A stretch of DNA of 30,932 nt from an uncultured Veillonella sp. (GTDB lineage: Bacteria; Bacillota; Negativicutes; Veillonellales; Veillonellaceae), in contig URPV01000009.1 of the NCBI GenBank assembly GCA_900549805.1, positions 1-30,932 of the forward strand, in the 5' to 3' direction. Positions 20,175 to 29,317 of this stretch are shown here, piece by piece. Position 1 is the stretch's first letter; the number at the start of each line of letters is the position of its first letter. A program made the position numbers and the translations under genes. Below the pieces are notes generated by a model. That model worked only from the letters and a program-made list of their open reading frames with translations. It was not told the DNA's origin and did not search any database.

Positions 20175-23024
20175 ATGAAAGATCAACTCATTGTGAAGGG
20201 TGCACGCCAACACAATTTAAAAAATATAGATATATCCTTACCAAGGGACTCATTTAATGTTATTACTGGTTTGTCAGGGTCTGGTAAGTCTTCCTTGGCC
20301 TTTGATACCATTTATGCGGAAGGGCAACGACGCTATGTTGAATCCTTGTCCGCCTATGCCCGTCAATTCTTGGGCCAAATGGATAAGCCTGACGTGGACT
20401 ATATAGAGGGCTTGTCCCCAGCTATTTCCATCGACCAAAAGACCACCTCTCGCAACCCCCGTTCTACAGTGGGGACGGTTACGGAGATCTATGACTACTT
20501 GCGCTTGCTTTTTGCCCGGGTAGGTCATGCCCATTGCCCACAATGTGGGAAACCCATTAGTCAACAGACCATCCAACAGATGACGGATGATGTCATGACT
20601 TTCCCAGAAGGATCAAAGATATTGATTATAGCCCCTATGATTCGAGGCAAGAAGGGGGAACATAAGTCCGTCTTTGATCAGCTTCGCAAGGAAGGTTTCT
20701 CCCGGGTCCGCGTGGATGGAGTGGTAAGAACCTTGGATGAAGATATAGACCTTCAAAAAACCAAGAAGCATGACATCGATGTAGTGGTCGACCGCTTAGT
20801 GGTCAAAGAGGGTATTGAAAGTCGCCTGACGGATTCCATGGAGACCGCTGCTAAGTGGGGGGAAGGCTTGGTATTGGTAGCAGAAGTTGATGGGCCTGAA
20901 CACATGTACAGCCAACACTTTGCCTGCCCTGACTGCCATATTTCCTTCCCTAAAATTGAGCCTCGTATGTTCTCCTTTAACTCTCCCTTTGGGGCTTGTC
21001 CGGCTTGTGCGGGGATCGGATCTACCATGGAAGTGGATGAAGATATGGTCATCCCTGATGGGTCTATTTCCTTTGCTAATGGAGCGGTAGTGGCCTTGTC
21101 CAACAACCCCAATGCGTGGTTTATGCGGCAGTTAGAGGGCCTCTTGCGGCAGAATGGCTATTCTTTGAATAATAGCTTTGATGAACTCCCTAAGAAGCTT
21201 CAAGAAGAAATTATGCATGGGTCCCGGGAAAAGGTATCCTTCGACTATGAAAACATGCGGGGGGAGGTAAAAACCTTCCATACCGAATATGAAGGTATTT
21301 TACCTATGGTTAAACGCCGTCATTCAGAGGCTTCTACTGATGCTATGCGGGAAGAGTTTGAAAAGTTCATGTCCATCAAGCCTTGTACAACCTGTCATGG
21401 CGCTCGACTTAAACCAGAAGTACTGGCCATCACCGTAGGTGGCAAGAACATCGAAGAAGTGACTGATATGACTATCAAGGAGGCAGCACAATTCTTTTCA
21501 TCCCTTAGCCTATCTCAGAGAGAATTGGTTATTGGGGAGCAGATTTTAAAGGAAATTAAGGCTCGTTTGGGCTTCCTTAACAATGTAGGCCTGGACTATT
21601 TGACCATGAGCCGAGCTGCGGGGACCTTATCTGGTGGGGAAGCCCAACGGATTCGTTTGGCCACCCAAATTGGGTCTGGCTTGGTAGGGGTTCTTTACAT
21701 TTTAGATGAACCATCTATCGGCCTCCACCAACGGGATAATGACCGCCTTATAGAAACCTTGAAGGGCCTTCGTGACTTAGGCAATACCCTTTTGGTGGTT
21801 GAGCATGACGAAGACACTATGCGGGCGGCGGACTTTCTCGTAGATATCGGCCCCGGAGCTGGTGAACATGGGGGCCAGGTCATCGCGGCTGGTCCTGTGC
21901 CAGAGGTTATGGCTAATCCTAAGTCCATTACAGGTCAATACTTGGCAGGCAAGAAGGTTATAGCCCTTCCTGAAAAACGACGCAAGCCTGGTAAGGCTGC
22001 CATCGAGGTACGAGGGGCTAAGGAAAATAACCTGCAAAATATCAATGTTAAATTCCCTATCGGCCTCTTTAATGTGGTAACCGGGGTATCAGGTTCTGGG
22101 AAATCTACTTTGATCAATGAAATTCTTTACAAGGGCTTATCTAATAAGCTTTACCGAACCTATCACCGGGTCGGCAAGCATAAAGAGATACGGGGGATGG
22201 ACTATGTGGATAAGGTTATCAATATAGACCAAAGTCCAATTGGACGGACACCACGGTCCAACCCTGCTACCTATACTGGCGTTTTTGATGCCATTCGGGA
22301 ACTCTATTCCCAAACTCCAGAAGCCAAGATGCGGGGCTATAAGCAGGGGCGCTTCTCCTTTAATGTGAAGGGGGGCCGCTGTGAAGCCTGCCGAGGTGAT
22401 GGTATTATCAAGATTGAAATGCACTTCTTACCAGATGTCTATGTACCTTGTGAAGTTTGTAAGGGCGCCCGTTATAACCGGGAAACCCTTGAGGTTAAAT
22501 ATAAGGGTAAGTCCATAGCAGATGTTTTAGATATGACCGTGGATGATGCGGTTGATTTCTTTGCAGCTATACCTAAGATTCACCGCAAGATGATAACCCT
22601 TCAAGAGGTAGGCTTGGGCTATATTCGTCTAGGGCAACCAGCCACTACCTTGTCTGGTGGTGAGGCTCAACGGGTTAAGCTGGCGACAGAACTAGCTCGT
22701 CGATCTACGGGTAAGACTATGTACATCTTGGATGAACCAACTACGGGCCTTCATGCGGAGGATATTCGCAAGCTTCTCTTAGTCCTTCAAAAGCTGGTAG
22801 ATGCTGGCGATACTGTAGTTGTTATTGAACATAATTTAGATGTCATTAAAACGGCAGACTACATTATAGATTTAGGCCCTGAAGGAGGGTCTGGTGGGGG
22901 GACTGTCATAGCCAAAGGGACCCCTGAAGATGTAGCTAAGGTAAAAGAATCCTATACAGGACAATTCTTGGGACCAGTCCTAAAACGGACTCGCACATTT
23001 ATGGAGGAAGCAGATAATGCCTAG
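20175..23024 (+). CDS. uvrA: Excinuclease ABC subunit A (UvrA)
   Basis: A 949-residue damage sensor with two ABC ATPase modules. Walker A motifs are GLSGSGKSSL (near residue 32) and GVSGSGKSTL (near 638). Signature motifs TLSGGEAQR appear in both halves, with LDEPSIGLHQRDN and LDEPTTGLHAED as the two Walker B regions. Zinc modules are visible as CPQCG, CPDCHISF to CPACAG, and CEACRGDG to CEVCKGARYN. The ATG at 20175 behind AAAGGA (20163-20168) is preferred to the ATG at 20157. It is 73 nt after uvrB and overlaps uvrC by 8 nt. Confidence 0.98.
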   Translation: MKDQLIVKGARQHNLKNIDISLPRDSFNVITGLSGSGKSSLAFDTIYAEGQRRYVESLSAYARQFLGQMDKPDVDYIEGLSPAISIDQKTTSRNPRSTVGTVTEIYDYLRLLFARVGHAHCPQCGKPISQQTIQQMTDDVMTFPEGSKILIIAPMIRGKKGEHKSVFDQLRKEGFSRVRVDGVVRTLDEDIDLQKTKKHDIDVVVDRLVVKEGIESRLTDSMETAAKWGEGLVLVAEVDGPEHMYSQHFACPDCHISFPKIEPRMFSFNSPFGACPACAGIGSTMEVDEDMVIPDGSISFANGAVVALSNNPNAWFMRQLEGLLRQNGYSLNNSFDELPKKLQEEIMHGSREKVSFDYENMRGEVKTFHTEYEGILPMVKRRHSEASTDAMREEFEKFMSIKPCTTCHGARLKPEVLAITVGGKNIEEVTDMTIKEAAQFFSSLSLSQRELVIGEQILKEIKARLGFLNNVGLDYLTMSRAAGTLSGGEAQRIRLATQIGSGLVGVLYILDEPSIGLHQRDNDRLIETLKGLRDLGNTLLVVEHDEDTMRAADFLVDIGPGAGEHGGQVIAAGPVPEVMANPKSITGQYLAGKKVIALPEKRRKPGKAAIEVRGAKENNLQNINVKFPIGLFNVVTGVSGSGKSTLINEILYKGLSNKLYRTYHRVGKHKEIRGMDYVDKVINIDQSPIGRTPRSNPATYTGVFDAIRELYSQTPEAKMRGYKQGRFSFNVKGGRCEACRGDGIIKIEMHFLPDVYVPCEVCKGARYNRETLEVKYKGKSIADVLDMTVDDAVDFFAAIPKIHRKMITLQEVGLGYIRLGQPATTLSGGEAQRVKLATELARRSTGKTMYILDEPTTGLHAEDIRKLLLVLQKLVDAGDTVVVIEHNLDVIKTADYIIDLGPEGGSGGGTVIAKGTPEDVAKVKESYTGQFLGPVLKRTRTFMEEADNA

Positions 23025-24849
23025 TGAGGAACTACTAGAGAAGGTCAGTCATCTACCGACCAGCCCTGGCGTTTACCTCTGGCGGGATAAGTATAAGCGA
23101 ATTATCTATGTGGGTAAGGCCATTAACCTCCGCAACCGAGTCCGGTCTTATGTTCGTCACGATGCCAATCGGGCCCCTAAGGTGACAGCTATGATGAAGC
23201 ATGCTGTAGATGTGGAGACTATACAGACTAAGACGGAAATGGAGGCCTTGATCTTAGAGAATACTCTAATTAAGGAACACCATCCCAAATACAACATCAT
23301 GTTGCGTGATGATAAAACCTATCCCTATGTAAAAATTACGGTACAAGAAGACTTTCCTCGCCTCTTTATGACCCGCCGTCTCCTCCGAGATGGAGCTAAG
23401 TACTTTGGACCCTTTACGGATGTAGGGGCTGTTCATGAGACTATTAAGCTCCTCCGCCAGTCTTTTCCCCTTAGGACCTGTCGGTCTATGAAGGTGGATA
23501 GGCCGTGTCTCCAGTATCATATGCATCGCTGTCAGGCTCCTTGTGCAGGCTATGTATCGAAGGAAGAATACAAGTCCTATATAGATCAAATTATTCAACT
23601 CTTTGAAGGTAAGGCCATACCGCTCCTAGATGACCTCAAGAAGGAGATGGAAGAGGCGGCAGAAGCCATGGAATTTGAAAGGGCTGCTATTCTTAGGGAC
23701 CGTTTGCAGGCAGTGGATAAAATTCAAGAAAAGCAACGTATGGTGACGCAAAAGGCCAACGATATCGATGTCTTGGGCTTTGCCATGGACGATCGTCTAG
23801 CCTGTTTGCAACTCCTCTTTATTCGATCTGGCCGCCTCTTAGGGCGGGAGAACTACTTCGTACAAAACGAAGGGGATCGGCCGGATGAAATCATGACGGA
23901 ATTTATCAAGCAATATTATGGAGCCTCTACGTTTATTCCCAAAGAATTGCTTCTTCCTATGAAGTCAGAAGAAGAGGCCCTTTTCCAAGATTGGTTTACC
24001 GATATGAAGGGGCAGCATGTGACTATAGGGGTGCCGCAAAAGGGCTATAAACATGACCTGATTAAGATGGCCCATGAAAATGCAGAAACCTTTTTGGCAG
24101 AACGTCACCGCCAGTGGCAGTATCAGATTGATAAGTCTGGCGGTGCTGTAAAGCGTTTGGCCCAGGTGTTGGACCTACCACGCCTGCCTGAACGGATGGA
24201 GTGCTTTGATATTTCCCATACCCAGGGCACGGAAACCGTAGCCTCTATGGTAGTTTTTGAAGGTGGCAAGCCGGCCAAGAAGGAGTATCGTAAGTTCAAA
24301 CTCCGCACTACAGAGGGTAAACCGGATGACTTTAAGTCTATGGCGGAAATCATGGAGCGGCGCTATGGGAAGGAAACGGATTGGCCTATGCCAGACCTTA
24401 TCATCATCGATGGGGGGAAGGGGCAACTGAATGCCTCCATCCCTCTCATTCGTCAGGTAGGGGTGACCGATGTGCCGGTTATATCCCTAGCAAAACGGAT
24501 TGAAGAAGTCTTCGTAGAAGGTCAATCAGAATCAATCATCCTTTCTCATCATTCGCCAGAGCTTCAACTCTTGCAACAAATCCGGGATGAGGCCCATCGC
24601 TTTGCCATTACCTTTCACCGTAAGTTACGGGGTAAGCGTAACCTAGAATCCATATTAGACCACATTGAGGGGATTGGTCCTAAGCGCCGGAAGGGCCTCT
24701 GGGCTCGTTTTCCAACTATGGAGGCCATGCGGCAGGCCTCCGTAGAAGAATTAGCCCAGGCAGATGGTATGAATATGGTAGCGGCCCAAAAGGTATATGA
24801 CTTCTTCCGCCTGTCCAAGATGGAGAAGCAAGAAGTTTTAAAACAATAA
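23017..24849 (+). CDS. uvrC: Excinuclease ABC subunit C (UvrC)
   Basis: A 610-residue dual-incision nuclease. The N-terminal GIY-YIG domain (SPGVYLWRDKYKRIIYVGKA in pieces, then LRNRVRSY) makes the 3' cut. A UVR motif (AAEAMEFERAAILRDRL, about 214-230) contacts UvrB. The RNase-H-like domain (MECFDISHTQGTETVASMVVF, then LIIIDGGKGQL) makes the 5' cut, and two helix-hairpin-helix motifs (IEGIGPKRRKGLW, then ADGMNMVAAQKVYDFF) bind DNA. GGAGG at 23003-23007 serves the ATG inside the uvrA end. Length and domain order are normal, and a strong terminator follows. Confidence 0.97.
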   Translation: MPSEELLEKVSHLPTSPGVYLWRDKYKRIIYVGKAINLRNRVRSYVRHDANRAPKVTAMMKHAVDVETIQTKTEMEALILENTLIKEHHPKYNIMLRDDKTYPYVKITVQEDFPRLFMTRRLLRDGAKYFGPFTDVGAVHETIKLLRQSFPLRTCRSMKVDRPCLQYHMHRCQAPCAGYVSKEEYKSYIDQIIQLFEGKAIPLLDDLKKEMEEAAEAMEFERAAILRDRLQAVDKIQEKQRMVTQKANDIDVLGFAMDDRLACLQLLFIRSGRLLGRENYFVQNEGDRPDEIMTEFIKQYYGASTFIPKELLLPMKSEEEALFQDWFTDMKGQHVTIGVPQKGYKHDLIKMAHENAETFLAERHRQWQYQIDKSGGAVKRLAQVLDLPRLPERMECFDISHTQGTETVASMVVFEGGKPAKKEYRKFKLRTTEGKPDDFKSMAEIMERRYGKETDWPMPDLIIIDGGKGQLNASIPLIRQVGVTDVPVISLAKRIEEVFVEGQSESIILSHHSPELQLLQQIRDEAHRFAITFHRKLRGKRNLESILDHIEGIGPKRRKGLWARFPTMEAMRQASVEELAQADGMNMVAAQKVYDFFRLSKMEKQEVLKQ

Positions 24850-24875
24850 ATCTAGTGGCGAAAGTTGCTTATAAT

Positions 24876-24909
24876 AAAGGACAGCTCGTACGAGCTGTCC
24901 TTTTATTTT
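24876..24909 (+). terminator. Intrinsic terminator after uvrC
   Basis: A 28-nt perfect palindrome (24876-24903) with core GGACAGCTCG / CGAGCTGTCC and flanking A and T runs, followed by TTTTATTTT. It ends the uvr transcript. Confidence 0.93.
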
Positions 24910-24996
24910 GGCTCTCTGCACCCAATCTCTCTCGAAGTGCTTATATTTTTCTGTGTCTTCTTGGCTGTAAGATCTAATTTGTTTTAAAACCTATCA

Positions 24997-25025
24997 TTGA
25001 CAAAGGAATTAAAATAAAATACAAT
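24997..25025 (+). promoter_or_regulatory. Promoter of the GST-like/PrpD-like unit
   Basis: TTGACA (24997-25002), a 17-nt spacer and TACAAT (25020-25025), a near-consensus sigma-A promoter. Predicted start near 25032 gives a leader of about 43 nt. Confidence 0.75.
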
Positions 25026-25074
25026 AAGTCCATATCCTATATAAGTAGTATGAATATAATGTAGGTTGACTGGT

Positions 25075-26178
25075 ATGAGTCAAGAAGTAGATGTGAGCAG
25101 AGTTAAAGATCCTTCTATTGCAGAAGCACGTAAGGAAGTGGAGTTTCAACGAGCTATGAACCCATGCCCAATTGACTTCTCTGAATTCCAATCCTCTAAT
25201 CCTCGCCAAGGGGAACAAAAAGAGTATGATGGTTCAAACTTTAATAAGCGCCAAAAGTATTCAGACAACGAAGAACCTCAATTCACTACAGATTTTGGTA
25301 ATGAACCTGGCCAATTGCCAGTGGAAGCTAATCGCTATCGCTTAATCTGGTCTAAGCATTGCCCATGGGCTCACCGCATTAAAATCGCCATCGATCTCTT
25401 GGGCCTTGATAAGGTCATCTCCGATGGCGTGGTTGATCCATTGCGTCCTGCTGGGGTCGTTGGTGACTGGTTCTTCACCTTAGATCCAAACGATGTGGAC
25501 CCTGTATTAGGGATTAAATCCCTAGGAGAGGCTTATCGTAAGGGAGACCCTAACTATGATCAACGGTCTACTGTACCAGCGATTGTAGATGAAAAAACGG
25601 GTGCTGTTGTTAATAATGACTACCATGACTTGGTCATCCAACTCTATAAGGGCTTCCAAGACTATATTTCCCCAGATGCACCTGATATTTATCCAGAAGA
25701 ATTGCGGGCCGATATTGATGCCTTGAACATCGTAATTTACGCGGACGTTAACTTGGCTGTTAATTTGGCTGCCTTGGTTACCAGCCAAAAGGATTACGAA
25801 TATTATGTAGAACGGGTCTTCCGCCGATTGGATTGGTTGGAAGAACGTTTATCTAAACAACGGTACCTCATGGGTGATACCATTACGGAACCGGATATCC
25901 GGATTTTCCCAACTTTGGCTCGTTTTGACTTGGTCTTCTATCAAAAATATTATGTCAATAGAAAACGTCTTCGCGACTATCCAAACCTTTGGAACTATGC
26001 TAAAGACCTTTACAGTCATCCTGCCTTCGGAGGCACCACAGACTTTGACTCCATGCGTAAGCGTTTCTATGTGGTAGACCATACGCCATTTGAAGATTTG
26101 CCTCGTCTCGTACCAGTAGGTCCTGATGATGCAGATTGGAAAGAACCAAACGACCGAGCTCAAAAATTCGCTAAGTAA
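25075..26178 (+). CDS. Xi-class glutathione transferase-like protein (glutathionyl-hydroquinone reductase family)
   Basis: A 367-residue cytosolic protein of the YqjG/PcpF family, whose members reduce glutathionyl-hydroquinones through a catalytic cysteine. The active site is C96 in SKHCPWAHRIKIA, and DPVLGIKSLGEAYRKGDPNY, STVPAIVDEKTGAVVNN, an RLDWLEERLSKQRYLMGD segment and a TEPDIRIFPTLARFD segment follow the family closely. The position where the family normally has Glu-Ser for glutathione binding (NNES) reads NNDY here (D182-Y183). The N-terminal 80 residues are longer than in E. coli YqjG. The ATG at 25075 is preferred to the TTG at 25066; the ribosome site (AGGT, 25063-25066) is weak. 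The MmgE/PrpD-like gene follows after 21 nt, in the same unit. The thiol used is uncertain. Confidence 0.88.
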   Translation: MSQEVDVSRVKDPSIAEARKEVEFQRAMNPCPIDFSEFQSSNPRQGEQKEYDGSNFNKRQKYSDNEEPQFTTDFGNEPGQLPVEANRYRLIWSKHCPWAHRIKIAIDLLGLDKVISDGVVDPLRPAGVVGDWFFTLDPNDVDPVLGIKSLGEAYRKGDPNYDQRSTVPAIVDEKTGAVVNNDYHDLVIQLYKGFQDYISPDAPDIYPEELRADIDALNIVIYADVNLAVNLAALVTSQKDYEYYVERVFRRLDWLEERLSKQRYLMGDTITEPDIRIFPTLARFDLVFYQKYYVNRKRLRDYPNLWNYAKDLYSHPAFGGTTDFDSMRKRFYVVDHTPFEDLPRLVPVGPDDADWKEPNDRAQKFAK

Positions 26179-26199
26179 GATGAGTAAGTAGGTGATTGG

Positions 26200-27573
26200 G
26201 TGGATGCCTTAACACAGGAACTGATTAATTGCATAGAAACCACAGATGTGGCCCAAAGGTCAGATCTTTTGGAACAGGCACAGAAGGCCTTTCTTGATTA
26301 CTTAGGAGCCATGACGGCTGCCTTTGATAAGGAAGGGGTTGGGTCTCTTAAGAACTTTCTGGACCTATCTAAGGCCAGTGACAAAGCTTTATATTATGGC
26401 TTTGCCTCTCACTATTTAGATTATGATGATGCACAGGCTAACCTGCAGGGGCATTTTTCCACAGTTATTTATTCAGCCCTCTTAGCCATCTTAGATGAGG
26501 AAGATTCTTGGGCGGATTTTTTAGAGGCCTATGTAGTTGGGGCTGAACTGGAGGGAATTTTTGGTTACTTGATTAATCCTTCCTACCGTTTGCAGGGCTG
26601 GCATCCTACCGCTACGGTAGGCCCTATGGGGGCTGCTGCGGCAATAGGAAAATTGCGAGGTCTAGGAGGGGAGGACTTAGCATCTCTCTTATCCCTGGCG
26701 GCAACCCAGTCTTCTGGCTTAGCGCTTCAGTCTGGATCGGATGGCAAGCCCCTTCATGCAGGACTAGCCGCCCGCAACGCCGTATGGGCTTACGAGCTCT
26801 TGCGAGACACCACGCTAAAGGCAGCGCTTAACCCTTTTGACCCGCAAGAGGGATGGTTTAAGGTGGCGGCTAATAGGATCATTCAAGAGGGAGATTTTGC
26901 CAGGGACTGGCTCAAGCCTGGGCAGATTATTAGCCCTGGTCTTTGGACTAAAGAACACCCTTATTGCTCCGCTGGTATATCCGGCGAGGCCTGTGCTAAG
27001 GCTCTCTATGACCGGTGGAAAAATGATTTCCGAGTAGACTTGGATACTAACCAAATGAAAGGACAGCAAGTTAATTCCATCTGGGACAATGTAGAGAAGG
27101 TGGACATTCACCTACCTCCTGGGGCAGCTAAGGGCATGCACTACCGCCAACCTGTAAGCGGCCGCGAAGGCCAATTCTCCTTGGAATATGTAGTTTGGCA
27201 GGTCCTCACCTATGGGGAAGTAAAAGACCAACTCTTTTTCCTGGAAAAAACACCAGCTGACTTTCATAAAGCTTTGCCGAAGATCCATCGTTACAACGAC
27301 CTGCCCAAGGTGGCGCAAGACGTGCGTCTAACCCACATAGATGTGACGTTTACTGATGGTCGCTCATGGACTAGCCAAGAGGATAGACCCAAGGGGTCTC
27401 CAGGCCGTCCCTTTAGCCTGTCAGATATAGTAGGCAAACTGGAGCAGGGCTTGGATAAAAAGACCATCAAGAATCTTATGACAGCCTTGCCTGATTGGAA
27501 TCAGCCCAAGGCTTATGAGATAGCTAAGCAACGATTGGCGTCTTCCATTGTTAGAGGCTTAGACCTAATATAA
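26200..27573 (+). CDS. MmgE/PrpD family protein
   Basis: A 457-residue member of the MmgE/PrpD family, which includes 2-methylcitrate dehydratase and cis-aconitate decarboxylase. Family motifs are FLDYLGAM near the start, HYLDYDDA, GWHPTATVGPMGAAAA, and SDGKPLHAGLAARN. The later family motif usually written KPYP-x-C-x-x-x-H is KEHPYCSAGIS here, apparently without the final His. Start is GTG at 26200 with AGGTGA (26190-26195). No methylcitrate synthase or methylisocitrate lyase gene lies nearby, so methylcitrate dehydration is not supported. Linked with the GST-like gene; the substrate is unknown, possibly a hydroxy- or unsaturated carboxylic acid. Confidence 0.85.
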   Translation: MDALTQELINCIETTDVAQRSDLLEQAQKAFLDYLGAMTAAFDKEGVGSLKNFLDLSKASDKALYYGFASHYLDYDDAQANLQGHFSTVIYSALLAILDEEDSWADFLEAYVVGAELEGIFGYLINPSYRLQGWHPTATVGPMGAAAAIGKLRGLGGEDLASLLSLAATQSSGLALQSGSDGKPLHAGLAARNAVWAYELLRDTTLKAALNPFDPQEGWFKVAANRIIQEGDFARDWLKPGQIISPGLWTKEHPYCSAGISGEACAKALYDRWKNDFRVDLDTNQMKGQQVNSIWDNVEKVDIHLPPGAAKGMHYRQPVSGREGQFSLEYVVWQVLTYGEVKDQLFFLEKTPADFHKALPKIHRYNDLPKVAQDVRLTHIDVTFTDGRSWTSQEDRPKGSPGRPFSLSDIVGKLEQGLDKKTIKNLMTALPDWNQPKAYEIAKQRLASSIVRGLDLI

Positions 27574-27652
27574 GAGGCCTTCTATCCCCATGTAGGCCTC
27601 CTAGTCAATATATAAGCTATAGATAGAGAGACTTGTATCCATTGGAGATACA
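27574..27652. other. Two hairpins between the PrpD-like gene and the ABC importer
   Basis: GAGGCCT / AGGCCTC (27574-27580 with 27594-27600, 13-nt loop), starting directly after the stop codon, and TGTATC / GATACA (27634-27639 with 27647-27652, 7-nt loop). Neither has a U-run. No clear promoter for the importer was found in this 110-nt gap, so read-through from upstream is possible. The second hairpin could be part of the importer's 5' leader. Confidence 0.4.
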
Positions 27653-27683
27653 TATGAAATAGATTTTATAAGAGGTAGATTAG

Positions 27684-28529
27684 ATGTTTACATTAAAAAG
27701 CAAAAAAATTCTTAAATTAGTAACCCTTGGAGTAGCTATTTTAGGCACCTTAGCTATAGCTGGTTGTGGCGGGGATGATAGTTCTAGTAAGTCAGCAGCA
27801 GCTTCAGATGCAAAAACGATTGTTGTAGCTACACGAGGAACATCCAAACCATTCTCCTATACCGATGATAATGGGGAGTTGACAGGTTATGATGTGGAAA
27901 TTCTTAAGGCTATCGAAAAAATCGATCCTAGCCTCCACTTTGAATTCAAGCCTATGTCCACAGATGCGGCTTTTGTAGCTATGGATGGTGGTCAAGTAGA
28001 CCTCATTGCCAACCAAATGCGCCGTAATCCAGCACGGGAAGCTAAGTACTTATTCACTAATGAAGTGAATGATTATTCTGTCCGCAACTTAGTGGTAAAG
28101 GATGATAATAATTCCGTTCATTCTTTGGCTGATTTACAAGGGAAAAAGGTGGTTGCTACGACAAACTCTGAATTCGTAGATATGGTTAAGAAGTTCAATG
28201 AAACAGCGGCCACACCAATTGAATTAATTTACACTGATAAAGGGGCTGCTGAAACTTTGAATTTGGTGGCTACTGGCCGTGCTGATGCAGCAGGAGAATA
28301 CAAATATATCGTTGAATCCGCTGTAAAAGAACGGAAATTGCCTCTTAAAATCGTAGGTGACACCTTAGCTGTCGTTCCTACTTACTTCGTCGTTCGTAAG
28401 GGTGACGGCATGGATGACGTGGTTAAACGCATCGATGCAGACATGAAGAAACTCCGTGAAAACGGGACCTTAAAAGACTTATCGGAAAAATTCCTCGGTG
28501 GTGACTACACAGTAGAACCTGGTAAGTAA
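27684..28529 (+). CDS. Amino-acid ABC transporter substrate-binding lipoprotein
   Basis: A 281-residue extracellular solute-binding protein of family 3. A signal peptide with lipobox AIAGC gives a lipidated C28, followed by a Ser/Ala-rich linker. The mature part shows ATRGTSKPFSYTDDNGELTGYDVEILKAI, GGQVDLIANQMRRNPAREAKYLF, and LADLQGKKVVATTNSEF (all in the expected order for polar-amino-acid binders). The NQM-x-x-NP-x-RE element resembles the cystine-binding TcyJ/TcyK group, as does the two-permease layout, so cystine or a related sulfur amino acid is a reasonable but unproven ligand. AGAGGTAGA precedes the ATG. A terminator-like hairpin separates it from the permease genes. Confidence 0.92.
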   Translation: MFTLKSKKILKLVTLGVAILGTLAIAGCGGDDSSSKSAAASDAKTIVVATRGTSKPFSYTDDNGELTGYDVEILKAIEKIDPSLHFEFKPMSTDAAFVAMDGGQVDLIANQMRRNPAREAKYLFTNEVNDYSVRNLVVKDDNNSVHSLADLQGKKVVATTNSEFVDMVKKFNETAATPIELIYTDKGAAETLNLVATGRADAAGEYKYIVESAVKERKLPLKIVGDTLAVVPTYFVVRKGDGMDDVVKRIDADMKKLRENGTLKDLSEKFLGGDYTVEPGK

Positions 28530-28544
28530 GGGGGTCAGTCCTAT

Positions 28545-28576
28545 GGCTGTAATGCTAGCATTGCAGCCTTTTCTTC
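28545..28576 (+). terminator. Terminator-like hairpin between binding protein and permease
   Basis: A 10-bp stem (28545-28554 with 28559-28568, one G-T wobble) with loop CTAG, then TTTTCTTCTT. It should stop a share of transcripts after the binding-protein gene, giving more binding protein than membrane subunits. Confidence 0.78.
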
Positions 28577-28598
28577 TTAATTTAGAAAGAGATGTCCT

Positions 28599-29315
28599 AT
28601 GGAAGCATACTTTAGCCTATCCTATATGATTAAATCCTTTCCCATCCTCCTGTCCTATGTGCATGTAGCTATTCTTATCGCAGTAGTTGCAACTGTCTTA
28701 GGGACTATCTTAGGGGCCTTTATAGCTCTGGGAAGGGTGAATAAGGTACCAGTTCTTAACCAGATTTTGATTGTTTTTATCTCCTTTATGCGGGGAACCC
28801 CATTCTTGGTGCAACTCTTCTTGGTTTACTTTGGGGTTCCAGAAATTCTGGGCCACTTGGGGGTCAATGTAAGAGGTTTGCCAGGTCTCATCTATGTATA
28901 TGCGGTCTTTACCCTCCACATAGCGGCCTATAGCGGAGAGATTCTCCGAGCCTCCATTGGCCAAGTGGGGCAAGGGGAAAAGGAAGCGGCTAAGGCCTTG
29001 GGTATGACGGGATTTCAAGCCTATCGACGCATTGTATTTCCACAGGCCTTTCGTCTATCCATACCGCCTTTGACCAATGTGGTTATATCCATGATTAAGG
29101 GCACAGCCTTGATCTTTAACGTAGGGGTTGTCGATATGATGCGGAAGGCTGAACTCCTAGGAGGTAATAGCCAACGCTATTTAGAACTCTTCGTAGATGC
29201 GGCTATCATTTATGGTATTTTGATTTTTATCATTTCCCTCTTGGGACGATTTTTGGAAAAACGCCTGTCCTTGATTCAGGAAAGACCTGAGCAAGTCCTA
29301 GTTAGTGAGGATTAA
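28599..29315 (+). CDS. Amino-acid ABC transporter permease (first)
   Basis: A 238-residue inner-membrane permease of the HisM/GlnP type. About five membrane segments are visible (around residues 15-45, 50-75, 85-110, 150-175 and 195-220), and the cytoplasmic EAA loop GEKEAAKALGMTGFQAYRRIVFPQAF contacts the ATPase. FMRGTPFLVQLFLVYFG is the typical family segment. The upstream ribosome site is weak. A 2-nt gap separates it from the second permease. The two should form a heterodimer, as TcyL/TcyM do in Bacillus; the substrate is inferred only from the whole locus. Confidence 0.93.
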   Translation: MEAYFSLSYMIKSFPILLSYVHVAILIAVVATVLGTILGAFIALGRVNKVPVLNQILIVFISFMRGTPFLVQLFLVYFGVPEILGHLGVNVRGLPGLIYVYAVFTLHIAAYSGEILRASIGQVGQGEKEAAKALGMTGFQAYRRIVFPQAFRLSIPPLTNVVISMIKGTALIFNVGVVDMMRKAELLGGNSQRYLELFVDAAIIYGILIFIISLLGRFLEKRLSLIQERPEQVLVSED

Positions 29316-29317
29316 TT

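Noticed and set aside
24910..24996. Possible small RNA between the uvrC terminator and the next promoter
   Set aside because: No promoter, hairpin with U-run or open frame was visible in these 87 nt.
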